From positions 1,860,001 through 1,924,000 of the forward strand of contig OY970278.1 in assembly GCA_963715815.1 (NCBI GenBank): a DNA stretch of 64,000 nt, read 5' to 3'. Below the pieces are notes generated by a model. It saw nothing but the letters and a program-made list of their open reading frames with translations. It was not told where the DNA came from and ran no database searches. The translations under genes and the position numbers were made by a program. Of the stretch, positions 25,761-36,214 are shown one piece after another (within the stretch, counting starts at the first letter, position 1; the number at the start of each line of letters is the position of its first letter). This DNA comes from JAFAMS01 sp963715815 (GTDB lineage Bacteria; Vulcanimicrobiota; Vulcanimicrobiia; Vulcanimicrobiales; Vulcanimicrobiaceae).

Positions 25761-27148
25761 CAATGTCCGCGAGCTAGAGCCACGCGCAGGACGTCGCGCG
25801 CGATCGGGGCGGAGATCTCTCCGCCGTAACCACCGTTCTCTACCACGATCGCTACCGCGACGCGTGGCGCCCGCGCGGGAGCGAAGGCAACGAACCACGC
25901 ATGGGCTCTCCCCGCAGGATTCGTCGCCGTCCCGGTCTTTCCGGCGACCGCTATGCCGGGCAGCGCCGCTGCAGTTCCCGTACCGTGCGCAACCACTCCA
26001 AGCATGAGATCGCGCACTTCGGCCGCCACATCGGCGGAGATCGGCTCGTCGAGATGCTCCTGTGGCGTTACCACGCGGTGCTCGCTCGTATCGATCTCTC
26101 GTACGAGTATCGGACGCGGCATTGTGCCGCCGCCGGCAATCGTCGATCCGATCAAGGCCATTTGGAGCGGCGTCACCAGCAGGTTAGCTTGTCCGAAGCC
26201 GAGCTGTGCGAGGACACCCGGCGTCATCTCGTCGCGCGACGGGAGGTGCGCGCTTTCGGTCGGCACGTCGAACGGAATCGGTGCGCCGATCTTCCATTGC
26301 GCGGCTGCGTCAAACCACCGGTCGACCCCGATCTTCAGGGCGATCTGTGCGAAGTCGACGTTCGACGAGAGCGCAAACGCGCCGCCCAAATCCTGATTAC
26401 CGGTCGCCTCGCCTTCGTTGTCGTGAACGGTGTAGTTGCCGATCGGATAATACCCGTTGTCGTGAAACTGGCTTTGCGGCGTCACGACGCCTAGCGCGAG
26501 CGCGGTCGCGGCCGTGAAAATCTTGAATGTCGATCCGGGCGGATACAACCCTGACGTCGATCTGTCGAGCAGCGCGCTCTCGGGATCTCTCGAAAGGTGT
26601 GCAAACTCAGCATCGAGGCGATTTGGATCGAAGCTCGGGACGCTTGCGAGCGCGAGGACGTTACCGGTGACCGGATCCAGAACGATTCCAGCGGCGCGCG
26701 CGTAACGTGAGAGATCTGCGTAGAGTACGCGCTGCGTCGGAAGATCAATCGTCGTGATGAGACGTGCGCCTTGTGCTTCGGCATGCGGATTGAAAATGTT
26801 GCGCAGCTGCGCGAGCGGATTGCCTTGCGGTGCCGGCGCGGCTAAGAATGAATCGAAGGACGATTCAAGACCGGATTCTCCGTAGCGCTGCGACGCGTAA
26901 CCGACAGCCTGCGCGAGCAACGGACCTTCAGGATAAACGCGCTTGCCGCCGACAGATTGTGCGAGGATCGATCCATCGCTGGCCACGATCGTCCCGCGGC
27001 GATCTGCCGGGTTCGAGCGCAACGGATTGAAGTGATTTGCCCAAAGTTGCGGACCGTCGATCACTTGTACGTAGATTTGCGTGGCTCCCAGGATCAGGAA
27101 CAAGAGCACGAAGAGCGCTCCGAGCCGAGCGATCGCGCGCGAGCTCAC
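25760..27148 (-). CDS. pbpA: Penicillin-binding protein 2-type transpeptidase (PbpA-like)
   Basis: Class B penicillin-binding protein that crosslinks peptidoglycan. It has an N-terminal membrane anchor (about 10-30), a dimerisation region with 'RGTIVASDGSILAQS', and a transpeptidase domain. The catalytic serine is S206 in 'PGSTFKIF' (S-x-x-K). The SxN motif lies in 'SSNVDF' and the KTG motif in 'GKTGTATNP'. The 462-residue length and neighbourhood with a PASTA kinase match PbpA of Actinobacteria. The usual FtsW/RodA partner is absent from the array. Confidence 0.93.
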   Translation of the reverse strand: MSSRAIARLGALFVLLFLILGATQIYVQVIDGPQLWANHFNPLRSNPADRRGTIVASDGSILAQSVGGKRVYPEGPLLAQAVGYASQRYGESGLESSFDSFLAAPAPQGNPLAQLRNIFNPHAEAQGARLITTIDLPTQRVLYADLSRYARAAGIVLDPVTGNVLALASVPSFDPNRLDAEFAHLSRDPESALLDRSTSGLYPPGSTFKIFTAATALALGVVTPQSQFHDNGYYPIGNYTVHDNEGEATGNQDLGGAFALSSNVDFAQIALKIGVDRWFDAAAQWKIGAPIPFDVPTESAHLPSRDEMTPGVLAQLGFGQANLLVTPLQMALIGSTIAGGGTMPRPILVREIDTSEHRVVTPQEHLDEPISADVAAEVRDLMLGVVAHGTGTAAALPGIAVAGKTGTATNPAGRAHAWFVAFAPARAPRVAVAIVVENGGYGGEISAPIARDVLRVALARGH

Positions 27149-27885
27149 GTTGGATTTGCGGGGCGTTCGCGCAGCAACATCAGACCTGCTTCGACGCGCG
27201 CAGCAATGTATGGCCGGCCGCCGGTCGCACGCATCAGCTCATCAATGATGCGGCGTCCGAGCGCCTCGTCCACGCCGAAGAGTGAAAGAACGAGCTCGAC
27301 GTTCTGCTCGTCGAGCAGATGTGGAGCAACGTATTTCGGACTTGGGATCGTCTCCCATAAGCGTTCCTCATACGGCTCCTCGCGCCACGGCCCACGCCGT
27401 CCGAAAACGAGCGCGTGATAGTCCCACGCACACAGCTGCCGTTCGTTCCACACGAAATGGTCGCGCACGCAGGTGCGCCGGCAGACTTGGCAGCTCACAA
27501 GGATCTCCGCCGGGACGGTGAGCGCATCCAGGACATCCTCAGGCATTTCGTCCGGGTTGACGATCAAGGTCAGATCCAGTTTAGTAGGCGCCTCGGCCGA
27601 CCAAGCGATTCGCGTCAGCAGCTCGGCGTCGCGCAGTGATGTCACGAATGCGTGCTCGTCGTCCGGAGCAAATGTTTCGTCCGTCCAGCCCGCAATGTTG
27701 TCGGAAGAGATCCCGACCTTCTGCCAGGCTTCACCTTGAACAACGCCGATCGGCGTCCACGCGAGCGGAACGAGCCAAATCGTGAGCTGGCGCTTTTCGG
27801 GAACGAAGCTCGACGTGAATGCCAGCGTGCTCGCGTTTCCGCCGAGCACGAATGCGCGTGGCGCTTGCGGGCTTGCGGGTTGCAT
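27145..27885 (-). CDS. Protein of unknown function between carB and the PBP gene
   Basis: I do not recognise this 246-residue protein. It has no clear signal or membrane helix. The N-terminal half is beta-rich and contains several Trp residues ('LTIWLVPLAWTPIG'). The middle holds a Cys cluster 'CQVCRRTCVRDHFVW' that could bind metal. The C-terminal third is helical ('VELVLSLFGVDEALGRRIIDELM'). It overlaps the carB stop (TAATG) and the PBP start (four bases), so it is translated with them. Confidence 0.65.
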   Translation of the reverse strand: MQPASPQAPRAFVLGGNASTLAFTSSFVPEKRQLTIWLVPLAWTPIGVVQGEAWQKVGISSDNIAGWTDETFAPDDEHAFVTSLRDAELLTRIAWSAEAPTKLDLTLIVNPDEMPEDVLDALTVPAEILVSCQVCRRTCVRDHFVWNERQLCAWDYHALVFGRRGPWREEPYEERLWETIPSPKYVAPHLLDEQNVELVLSLFGVDEALGRRIIDELMRATGGRPYIAARVEAGLMLLRERPANPT

Positions 27886-30800
27886 TATGACGCCTTCTGC
27901 GATCCCGCGACGAGCTCGTGATACTCCTGAAGTGAACGCGGCGGGCCGGCAGGGTGTTCGAGCGCATGCGCGAGCGCAGCCGCCGTGTCGATGCTGGTAA
28001 GACAGGCGATATTCGTTTCGGCCGCGAGGCGCCGTAAACGATAGCCTTCGGTCGCTTCGCGCGAACCGGTCACCGTATTAATGACGAGATCGACGCCACG
28101 GCGCGCGACCAGATCCAGGACATCATCCGCACGTTCGGTGAGGATGCCTTCAGCTGCAAGCCGCTCGGCGGTTGCCGCGGGAGCGATCAGCGCGTAGCCG
28201 AGATCGACATAGCGGCGCAATGCAAGCGCTTCTCGCGGATCGTTTGACTGCTGCGCCAGCGCAACGAGCACGCGTCCGCCTTTGCGTGGCATGCGAATCC
28301 CAGCACCTTCGAACGCTTTGCGCAGCGCACCCGGGAACGTCTCATCGATTCCGAGGACTTCGCCGGTTGATTTCATCTCCGGTCCAAGGATCGTTTCCAC
28401 GCCGCGCATCTTTGCGAACGAGAACACCGGCACTTTGACGACCACGAACGGAACGTGCGGACGCAAGCCGAGGCCATACGGCATCTTAACGAGGCTTTCG
28501 CCCAGCGCGATCCGAGTTGCGGCGGCGACGAGATTGATGCCGGTGGCTTTCGAGATGACGGGGACTGTGCGGCTCGCGCGCGGATTCGCTTCGAGGATCA
28601 GCAGCTCGCCTTCGTGATAGACGAACTGGATGTTCAAAAGGCCGCGGATCCCCAGCTCTTTTGCGATCGCAAACGTGACTTCCGCGATCTGTTGTTCGAT
28701 TTTTGGATCGATCGTCTGCGGAGGATAGACGCTGATCGAATCGCCGGAATGAATCCCGGCGCGCTCGATGTGCTCGAAGATCCCCGGAATCAAAATGTTC
28801 TCTCCGTCGAACGCGGCGTCGACCTCGAGCTCGAGTCCCGGAAGGTACTTGTCGACGAGCAGCGGTGCAGCGGGCGTCGGAGGTTGAGCGCTCTCGACAT
28901 ACGATGCGAGCTGGCCCTCGTTGTAGACGATCTCCATACCGCGCCCCCCGAGCACGTATGACGGACGAACCAGAACGGGGAATCCCAGCTCTCGCGCGAT
29001 CACGCGTGCTTCACGGAACGTTTTAGCAGCGCGCCCCTTGGGACGTGCTACTCCGAGGCGCGTCAGCGCTTGATCGAACTTTTCGCGATCCTCCGCCATG
29101 TCGAGCGAACGCCGGTCGCTTCCGACGATCGGCACGCCGCGCGCGTGCAATTCTTCGGCAAGATTGATCGCGGTTTGTCCGCCGAAGGCGAGCATGACGC
29201 CGCGCGCACCGCTGGCTTTGCATGCAGCTTCGACTTCATCGGCGCCGGGTGGCTCGAATACCAGCACGTCGGAGATATCGAAATCCGTTGAGACGGTCTC
29301 CGGATTATTGTTGACGACGACGGGTGAGCAGCCCGCCTCACGCAACGCCCAGGCCGCGTGCACGGATGAGTAGTCGAATTCGATTCCTTGACCGATCCGG
29401 ATCGGACCGCTCCCGACCACCACAACGGCTTCTTTCGGCGGCTTGCGCATCTCATCGCGTTCGCCGATCGAAAGATAGTAATAGGGTGATTTTGCCGGAA
29501 ACTCGGCGGCCGCTGTGTCGACCATGCGAAACGCGCGTCCGTCGAGTTTCGCATGCGCATCATTACCGACCAGCTGCGTGATGCCGTGCGTCGAGTAGCC
29601 CGCGACGCGGGCGCGATTGATCGCGTCGTCGCTGGGCTCTCGCCGAAGCTCTTCTTCGAGCGAGACGAGCTCGCGTATTTCCCAGAGCCAAAATGGATCG
29701 ACCGTCGATATCCGAGCGATGCGCTCGACCGCGATATCACGGCGCATCAGCTCTGCGATGGCCCCGAGTCGCTCGTGCGTCGGTTGCGCGAGCACTTCCT
29801 CGAGCTCGTCTTGAGTCCAATCGGAAAAACCCGCTCCCGTTAGCGTCTCAACCTTGAGATCGAGTCCGCGCAACGCTTTGAGCAATGCCGCGGCAAAGGT
29901 GCGTCCAATCCCCATCGCCTCACCTGTCGATTTCATTTGCGTTCCCAAGCGCGTATCGGCAAGCGGGAACTTATCGAATGGCCAGCGCGGAATCTTCACG
30001 ACGCAGTAGTCGAGTGTCGGCTCGTACGCGGCTTTCGTCAGTCCCGTGACAGGATTGGGGATCTCGTCGAGCGTTTGTCCGAGCGCGATGCGCGTCGAGA
30101 TTTTTGCAATGGGATAGCCCGTTGCTTTAGATGCGAGCGCCGAGGAGCGCGAGACGCGCGGATTGACTTCGATGATCTGATACTCAGAACGCAGGGGATG
30201 CAGCGCGAACTGAATGTTGCAGCCACCCTGTACGCGCAGCGCGCGGATAACATTGATGCTCGCCGAGCGCAGCATTTGGTACTCGTGATCGGAAAGCGTC
30301 TGTGAAGGTGCGACGACGATCGAGTCTCCGGTGTGAACGCCGACCGGGTCGATGTTTTCCATGTTGCAAACGACGATGCAATTGTCGGCCCGATCGCGGA
30401 GAATCTCGTACTCGATCTCTTTCCAACCGAGCAGCGACGTCTCGACCAGCGCTTGATGAATCAAGCTGGCTGCGAGTCCGGATTCGAGCGTCGCGCGCAG
30501 CTCCGCCTCGTCGCGTACCAAACCGCCGCCCGTTCCACCCAGCGTGTAGGCGGGACGCACGACGAGCGGATAGCCGTGCTCTGCCGCAAACGCGATGGCC
30601 GCCTCGACATCGGTTACGACGATGCTGGATGGCACCGGCTCACCGATCGAAAGCATCGTGCTCTTAAAACGTTGCCGGTCTTCCGCCAATCGGATCGTTT
30701 CGATCGGCGTCCCCAAAACCTCGACGTTATATTGCTCGAGGATTCCGGCTTCACTCAGCTCGACCGCGAGATTGAGACCGGTCTGTCCACCGAGCGTCGG

Positions 30801-31094
30801 CAAGAGCGCGTCAGGCTTTTCGCGTTCGATAATCGCCGCGATCGAGGGAACGCTGAGCGGTTCGAGATAAACCGCGTCCGCAATCTCCGGATCGGTCATG
30901 ATCGTAGCCGGATTCGAGTTGACGAGGACGACGCGGTGGCCTTCCTCGTGCAGCGCGCGGCACGCTTGGACGCCCGCGTAGTCGAATTCAGCTGCCTGAC
31001 CGATGATAATTGGGCCGGAGCCGATAACGAGGACATTCCGCCGGGGCATTCGCTGGGAGGTTTCGCGCAAGGCACGAGCTTCCTCGAAGGACAT
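27885..31094 (-). CDS. carB: Carbamoyl-phosphate synthase large subunit
   Basis: Makes carbamoyl phosphate for pyrimidines and arginine together with CarA. From ATG 31094 it has 1069 residues, the normal size; the frame upstream to 31733 is antisense to the nucleotidyltransferase gene. Two homologous ATP-grasp halves are visible, each starting 'VLVIGSGPI(I)IGQ..EFDY' and 'VVVGSGPIRIGQGIEFDYSSVHAAWALR' (second, near residue 560). The C-terminal MGS-like allosteric domain ends the chain. TTG at 31061, with GAGGAAG upstream, is an alternative start. It heads the carB-to-HPt array, while carA lies in another operon 6 kb away. Confidence 0.96.
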   Translation of the reverse strand: MSFEEARALRETSQRMPRRNVLVIGSGPIIIGQAAEFDYAGVQACRALHEEGHRVVLVNSNPATIMTDPEIADAVYLEPLSVPSIAAIIEREKPDALLPTLGGQTGLNLAVELSEAGILEQYNVEVLGTPIETIRLAEDRQRFKSTMLSIGEPVPSSIVVTDVEAAIAFAAEHGYPLVVRPAYTLGGTGGGLVRDEAELRATLESGLAASLIHQALVETSLLGWKEIEYEILRDRADNCIVVCNMENIDPVGVHTGDSIVVAPSQTLSDHEYQMLRSASINVIRALRVQGGCNIQFALHPLRSEYQIIEVNPRVSRSSALASKATGYPIAKISTRIALGQTLDEIPNPVTGLTKAAYEPTLDYCVVKIPRWPFDKFPLADTRLGTQMKSTGEAMGIGRTFAAALLKALRGLDLKVETLTGAGFSDWTQDELEEVLAQPTHERLGAIAELMRRDIAVERIARISTVDPFWLWEIRELVSLEEELRREPSDDAINRARVAGYSTHGITQLVGNDAHAKLDGRAFRMVDTAAAEFPAKSPYYYLSIGERDEMRKPPKEAVVVVGSGPIRIGQGIEFDYSSVHAAWALREAGCSPVVVNNNPETVSTDFDISDVLVFEPPGADEVEAACKASGARGVMLAFGGQTAINLAEELHARGVPIVGSDRRSLDMAEDREKFDQALTRLGVARPKGRAAKTFREARVIARELGFPVLVRPSYVLGGRGMEIVYNEGQLASYVESAQPPTPAAPLLVDKYLPGLELEVDAAFDGENILIPGIFEHIERAGIHSGDSISVYPPQTIDPKIEQQIAEVTFAIAKELGIRGLLNIQFVYHEGELLILEANPRASRTVPVISKATGINLVAAATRIALGESLVKMPYGLGLRPHVPFVVVKVPVFSFAKMRGVETILGPEMKSTGEVLGIDETFPGALRKAFEGAGIRMPRKGGRVLVALAQQSNDPREALALRRYVDLGYALIAPAATAERLAAEGILTERADDVLDLVARRGVDLVINTVTGSREATEGYRLRRLAAETNIACLTSIDTAAALAHALEHPAGPPRSLQEYHELVAGSQKAS

Positions 31095-31109
31095 GGCGAA
31101 AGGGTGGTT

Positions 31110-31853
31110 GTGAATGCCGTGATCACAGCCGGCGGTCTGGTCGACGGCGACTTTGCTCGCACGCTCGGAACCGATGTCAAAGCGCTTGCAAGGCTCGGCG
31201 GTTCGACGATGCTCGATCGCGCGATCGATGCGGCGCGTGAGGCCGGCGTCGATAAGCTCGCAGTCGTCGGAAGCGACGCCGTCCGTGTCCATTGCGGCGA
31301 TCGCGTTGACACCGTCATCGCCGCCGCCGCCGACGGCGGAACGAACGTCTTGCGAGCACTCGCCGCATGGGAAGGCGCGCCGCTCCTTTACCTGACAAGC
31401 GACATGCCGTTCATCACTGCGGAGGCGGTGAAGCGCTTCGCGCGGCGCAGTGCCGGGCTTGCCGTCACAATGCCGTTGGCTACGCACGAGGCTTACATCC
31501 GCCGTTTTCCAAATGCGCCGGAGCACGTGATCGAGCTCGGTGGTGAGCGAGTTGCGAATGGGAACGTCTTCTTCATCGATGCGCATGCAATTGTGCCACT
31601 GCGCTCGTGGGCTACGCGGTTTTTCGCCGCGCGAAAGAGCAAGGTCGGGATGGCGCGCCTTCTTGGACCGGCGCTGCTCTTGCGATTCGTCTTCGGGAAG
31701 CTCACGATCGGCGCGATCGAAACAAAAGCGCAACGGACGCTCGGTCTTGCAGCCGCCGCGATCCGCGACAGCGATCCCGAAATCTGTTACGACGTCGACA
31801 CGCTCGAGGAATACATTTACGCACGCACCCGGTTAGAACGTGCGCCGGCATGA
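31110..31853 (+). CDS. MobA-like nucleotidyltransferase family protein
   Basis: NTP-transferase of the GT-A fold (NTP_transf_3), related to MobA and IspD. From GTG 31110 (AAAGGGTG just upstream) it has 247 residues. The N-terminal 'AVITAGG' nucleotide-binding loop is followed by a lysine in 'DVKALARLGGSTMLDRAI' and 'LTSDMPFI', where the aspartate binds metal. The end 'CYDVDTLEEY' resembles related transferases. GTG 31104 is another possible start. The substrate is unknown; no molybdopterin or isoprenoid genes lie nearby. It is coupled to the MFS gene by ATGA. Confidence 0.8.
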   Translation: MNAVITAGGLVDGDFARTLGTDVKALARLGGSTMLDRAIDAAREAGVDKLAVVGSDAVRVHCGDRVDTVIAAAADGGTNVLRALAAWEGAPLLYLTSDMPFITAEAVKRFARRSAGLAVTMPLATHEAYIRRFPNAPEHVIELGGERVANGNVFFIDAHAIVPLRSWATRFFAARKSKVGMARLLGPALLLRFVFGKLTIGAIETKAQRTLGLAAAAIRDSDPEICYDVDTLEEYIYARTRLERAPA

Positions 31854-33037
31854 CCGGCAAACCGGCGGCGCTCGGCGCGCTGTGGCTCGGGATCCAAGTG
31901 GTGTGGGGCGCAATCTTGGGAATCTCGCTGCAAGCGCGTACGACCGAGCTCGGCGTACGCGATCCCGTGACCGCGTACGCGGCGGTTGCGGCCTGCGGCG
32001 CGACGCTGGCCGCTATCACCCAAGTTGTCGTCGGCTTTCTTTCCGATAGGCGACGTAAGAGCGTCGGGCATCGCCGTGAATTCTACATCGTCGGCATCTC
32101 GATCGCTTTGCCGGCGGTGATCGCGTTCTACCTGGCTCCGGCCTATGCCGGTTTCATCGTCGCATTCGCCGCCTTGCAGGTAGGTATGAACGTCTTTGGC
32201 GGCCCGTATCAGGCCGCCGTCCCCGATCATGTGCCGCCTTCACGCAGCGGTTCTGCATCGGCATGGATGAGCGGTTACCAGTTCGTCGGGCAGTGCGTCG
32301 GCCTCGCGGTTGCAACGTTCGCGAGCGATCTTCTGGCCGCACTTGCGATCGCCGGTATTCTCGGGCTTACGTTTGCGGTTACGTTTTTGCACGTGCGCGG
32401 CATGCATCCCGCACAACCGGTTCAGGCACACCTGCGCGTCGATCGTAATTTCCGCACGCTCTTGGCGTCGCGTGCGCTTATCAATTTAGGGTTCTACACG
32501 TTCGTGGGTTTCATGTTCTTTTTCGTGAGCGACGTCTTCGGCGCTGCGGGGGCGCGTGAGACGACGGGGATACTGTTTCTGTCGTTCACGCTTGCGGGCG
32601 TGCTCGGCGCAGTCCTGGCCGGTCGCGCCTCCGATCGCACGGACAAACGTGTCGTCGTAAGCATCGCCGGCGTTGGGATCGCTGTAACGCTAACCGCGCT
32701 CTCACTCTCACAATCACTCGTTATGGTGCTCGTTAGCGGAACGCTGGCGGGGGTTGCGTGGGGCGCGTTCTTTACGGCAGATTGGGCGATCGCGTATGTC
32801 GTGCTTCCAAGCGAAATGATGGCGTCGGCGATGGGCGTGTGGAATCTTGCCGCGGCACTCCCGCAGATCGTCGCTCCGTTGATTGGCGCGGCGATCCTAG
32901 CAACGGCGGGGCATCGGGCCGTCCATCTCGCGATCGTAATCGAGTTCGTTCTTGGGACGCTCTGGTTGTGGCGGCTTCCGCCGTTACGGGGCGAGCCGCT
33001 CGACCAGCCAGAGCTCGCCGTCACGGCGGTACACTAA
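31850..33037 (+). CDS. Major facilitator superfamily transporter
   Basis: Membrane transporter of 395 residues starting at ATG 31850 in ATGA overlap with the nucleotidyltransferase. About twelve hydrophobic segments are visible. The loop 'GFLSDRRRKSVGHRREFYIVG' between helices 2 and 3 fits the MFS G-x3-D-R-x-G-R/K motif, and 'GRASDRTDKR' is its repeat in the second half. The sequence resembles the GPH/sugar-cation symporter side of the superfamily, but the substrate cannot be told. The end overlaps pdxH convergently by 54 bases. Confidence 0.85.
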   Translation: MTGKPAALGALWLGIQVVWGAILGISLQARTTELGVRDPVTAYAAVAACGATLAAITQVVVGFLSDRRRKSVGHRREFYIVGISIALPAVIAFYLAPAYAGFIVAFAALQVGMNVFGGPYQAAVPDHVPPSRSGSASAWMSGYQFVGQCVGLAVATFASDLLAALAIAGILGLTFAVTFLHVRGMHPAQPVQAHLRVDRNFRTLLASRALINLGFYTFVGFMFFFVSDVFGAAGARETTGILFLSFTLAGVLGAVLAGRASDRTDKRVVVSIAGVGIAVTLTALSLSQSLVMVLVSGTLAGVAWGAFFTADWAIAYVVLPSEMMASAMGVWNLAAALPQIVAPLIGAAILATAGHRAVHLAIVIEFVLGTLWLWRLPPLRGEPLDQPELAVTAVH

Positions 33038-33559
33038 GCGATCGTGTAAGCGATTCGGACGCCCTTCCCAAAACTCAAAGCGCTCCGGCCGCACGCGATA
33101 TCCACCCCAATACTCAGGCCGCGGTACGTCGCCCGGATAGCGCGCTTCAATCTCGTTCATCTTTGCGTCGAGCTCGTCGCGGCCGCCGATGAGACGGCTT
33201 TGCGCCGAGACCCACGCGCCCAGGCGATGACCGCGCGGCCGGCTTTCGTAGTACGCATCGGACTCGCCGGGCGTGATCTTCTCGATCGAACCCTCAATGC
33301 GAATTTGACGTGAAAGCTTGTCCCAGAAGAACAATAATGCCACGTGCGGGTTTGCGGAAATGTCGTTCCCTTTACGGCTCTCGTAATTTGTGTAGAACGT
33401 GAAGCCCTCTCGATCCCACCCGCGCAATAGGATCGTCCGTGCCGAAGGCTTTCCGTTCGCATCCGCGGTTGCAAGCGTCATCGCATTCGGCTCGATGAAG
33501 CCGGAAGTTCGTGCGTGCTCAAACCATTGCGCGAAATCCTCGAACGGATCGTTGTTCAC
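32984..33559 (-). CDS. pdxH: Pyridoxamine 5'-phosphate oxidase
   Basis: FMN enzyme that forms pyridoxal phosphate. The start is GTG 33559, overlapping the VWA gene's TGA (GTGA), giving 191 residues; the longer frame adds Arg-rich shadow. Family motifs include 'AMTLATADANGKPSARTILLRG', 'FYTNYESRKG', 'ANPHVALLFFWDKLSRQIRIEG', 'SRPRGHRLGAW' and the ending 'RPNRLHDRLVY'. It is the last gene of the tig-to-pdxH array and overlaps the opposite-strand MFS gene. Confidence 0.93.
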   Translation of the reverse strand: MNNDPFEDFAQWFEHARTSGFIEPNAMTLATADANGKPSARTILLRGWDREGFTFYTNYESRKGNDISANPHVALLFFWDKLSRQIRIEGSIEKITPGESDAYYESRPRGHRLGAWVSAQSRLIGGRDELDAKMNEIEARYPGDVPRPEYWGGYRVRPERFEFWEGRPNRLHDRLVYRRDGELWLVERLAP

Positions 33560-34479
33560 GGGAAACGTCCCGCGGCGAGCGCCCCGACAACACCGATGAC
33601 AAGCGCTCCGGCTCCGGCGATCGCGAGACCGAACGAGACGTCGACACGCCGGTGCTCCCATACGGTCGTGCGGGCGAGATCGCGAAACGTTGCGGCGATC
33701 GCCGGAGCGTCAACGGTTCGCGTGTACGTGCCCTTTCCGGCCGTAGCGATCTCGCGGAGCGCATCTTCGTCGATCGAGGCTTCTTCCGTCGTGCCGGGGA
33801 TCGCTAGGCCGCTTCCATTCGTGCCGATGCCAACCGTGTAGATAGCGATTCCGCGCGCGCCCAGCTGCTGCGCCGCCTCGAGCGGATCGACGCCGTTGTT
33901 GTTGACGCCGTCCGTAACCAGTACGATCGCGCGATGTCCGCTAGGGGGTAGCATTTGCCCGGCGAGCGCAAGGGCATCGCCAATTGCGGTCGCGCCGTTT
34001 GCAGGCGGAACTACGTCGAGCGCAGCCAGCACGCTCGCTTTGTCGTCGTTCAGATCTGCGACCCGTTGCGCGTACGTAGAGAACGAAACGATCCCGATGC
34101 GTGTTCCGGCTGGCGTATTTTGTACGAAGGTGCGGGCCGCGGCGCGTACGGCTGCTTCACGCGATGGTTCGACGTCAGTCGCGCGCATCGAACCTGACGT
34201 GTCCAAACACAAGACGATGCTTCCGTCTTTGGCTGGAACCGGTAAGACGAGACTCACACCCGCAAGAGCGACTCCACCAAGTAGGACGCCGAGCGCGATG
34301 ATGCCGGCCAACACGCGCATCGGCCATACTGAGATCTGTGCCGCGTCGAGCAAGAAAGCGAGATTCGAGTATGTGAAAGCATCACGCCTCCGCCGCCTGC
34401 CCAGCGTTGTGATCAGCCACGCGACGACGCACGCGACGATAATTCCGGCTACGAGTGCGAGCGGACGCTGAAGGCTCAT
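33556..34479 (-). CDS. VWA-domain membrane protein (BatA-like)
   Basis: A von Willebrand factor A protein of 307 residues starting at ATG 34479 in ATGA overlap with the DUF58 gene. Two N-terminal membrane helices precede the VWA domain. The metal-ion-dependent adhesion site reads 'DTSGSM' and continues with 'GATAIGDAL' and 'LVTDGVNNNGVD'. A C-terminal hydrophobic helix ends the chain ('GLAIAGAGALVIGVVGALAAG'). It is part of a MoxR-DUF58-VWA set, which in other bacteria acts as an AAA+/VWA chaperone-like complex at the membrane. Confidence 0.88.
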   Translation of the reverse strand: MSLQRPLALVAGIIVACVVAWLITTLGRRRRRDAFTYSNLAFLLDAAQISVWPMRVLAGIIALGVLLGGVALAGVSLVLPVPAKDGSIVLCLDTSGSMRATDVEPSREAAVRAAARTFVQNTPAGTRIGIVSFSTYAQRVADLNDDKASVLAALDVVPPANGATAIGDALALAGQMLPPSGHRAIVLVTDGVNNNGVDPLEAAQQLGARGIAIYTVGIGTNGSGLAIPGTTEEASIDEDALREIATAGKGTYTRTVDAPAIAATFRDLARTTVWEHRRVDVSFGLAIAGAGALVIGVVGALAAGRFP

Positions 34480-35278
34480 ATCCCAAAGGCAGCGTGCAAG
34501 GATGCGGCGCCGTCGTCTTCGTCGAGCGATGCAGCTCGCCAACCGCACGACGCGAACAGTTGCGCGAGCTCGCGTTCGCGGCGTACGACGGCGTCGCGAA
34601 ATCTTCGTTGCGATCGAGGCCCTAGAAAGATCGATTGCGTCTGGCCAGACTCGGCATCGCGCAAGCGGACGAATCCCCGCAGCGGCATTCGCTCGGCCCA
34701 GGGATCGTGCGCGATGAGCGCAGTGGCGTCGACATATGCGCCGATCTCGCGCAGCAGCTCGAGATCGATCTTCGCATAGAAATCGCTGATGACGAGCAAG
34801 GCGGTATCCCGCGGTAACGCCGCCCGTGCGAGCCCAAGCGCCGAATTGAGATCGAAGGCAGCGATCTCGCGACGTTCGCGCAAGCGGCCGGCTGCGCGGG
34901 CGCCGAACAAGCGTGGCGCATCAACAGCGTCTGAAAGAATGCGCGCACCGCGGTCCTCTCGAGCAAGTGCATCGGCCCAGGCATCGAGCGCTTCATACGC
35001 TGAGGCTCGTAGGGTGCGCGTTTTGCCGACGTTGAGCGAAGCCGAATCGTCGACGATCGCGGCAAAGCACAGTGCGTGTTCTTCCAAGAGCACGCGGACC
35101 TGCATGGCGCCCGCACGCGCCGTTGCAGCCCAATCGATGCGGCGCGGGTCGTCGCCTTCAACGTAGCCGCGCAGCTCGGCAATCTCGAATCCGTCGCCGC
35201 GTCGCGGATACGGGCGCGATCCGCCGCGAACGATGGGGCGCCGGCGACCGGCAAGCAGGGCGTTGCGAATCGCCGCGC

Positions 35279-35282
<4 letters not shown>
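34476..35282 (-). CDS. DUF58 domain protein
   Basis: Cytosolic VWA-related protein of 268 residues that accompanies MoxR ATPases. The DUF58 signature 'GDDPRRIDWAATAR' is followed by 'QVRVLLEEHALCFAAIVDDSASL', where the degenerate VWA site has DDSASL in place of D-x-S-x-S. It overlaps moxR upstream and the VWA gene downstream by four bases each. The function is probably to link the ATPase to the membrane VWA protein. Confidence 0.87.

Positions 35283-36210
<928 letters not shown>

Positions 36211-36214
<4 letters not shown>

Noticed and set aside
31095..31733. A 213-residue N-terminal extension of carB
   Set aside because: It is antisense to the nucleotidyltransferase gene, and CarB homologues start at the first ATP-grasp motif.
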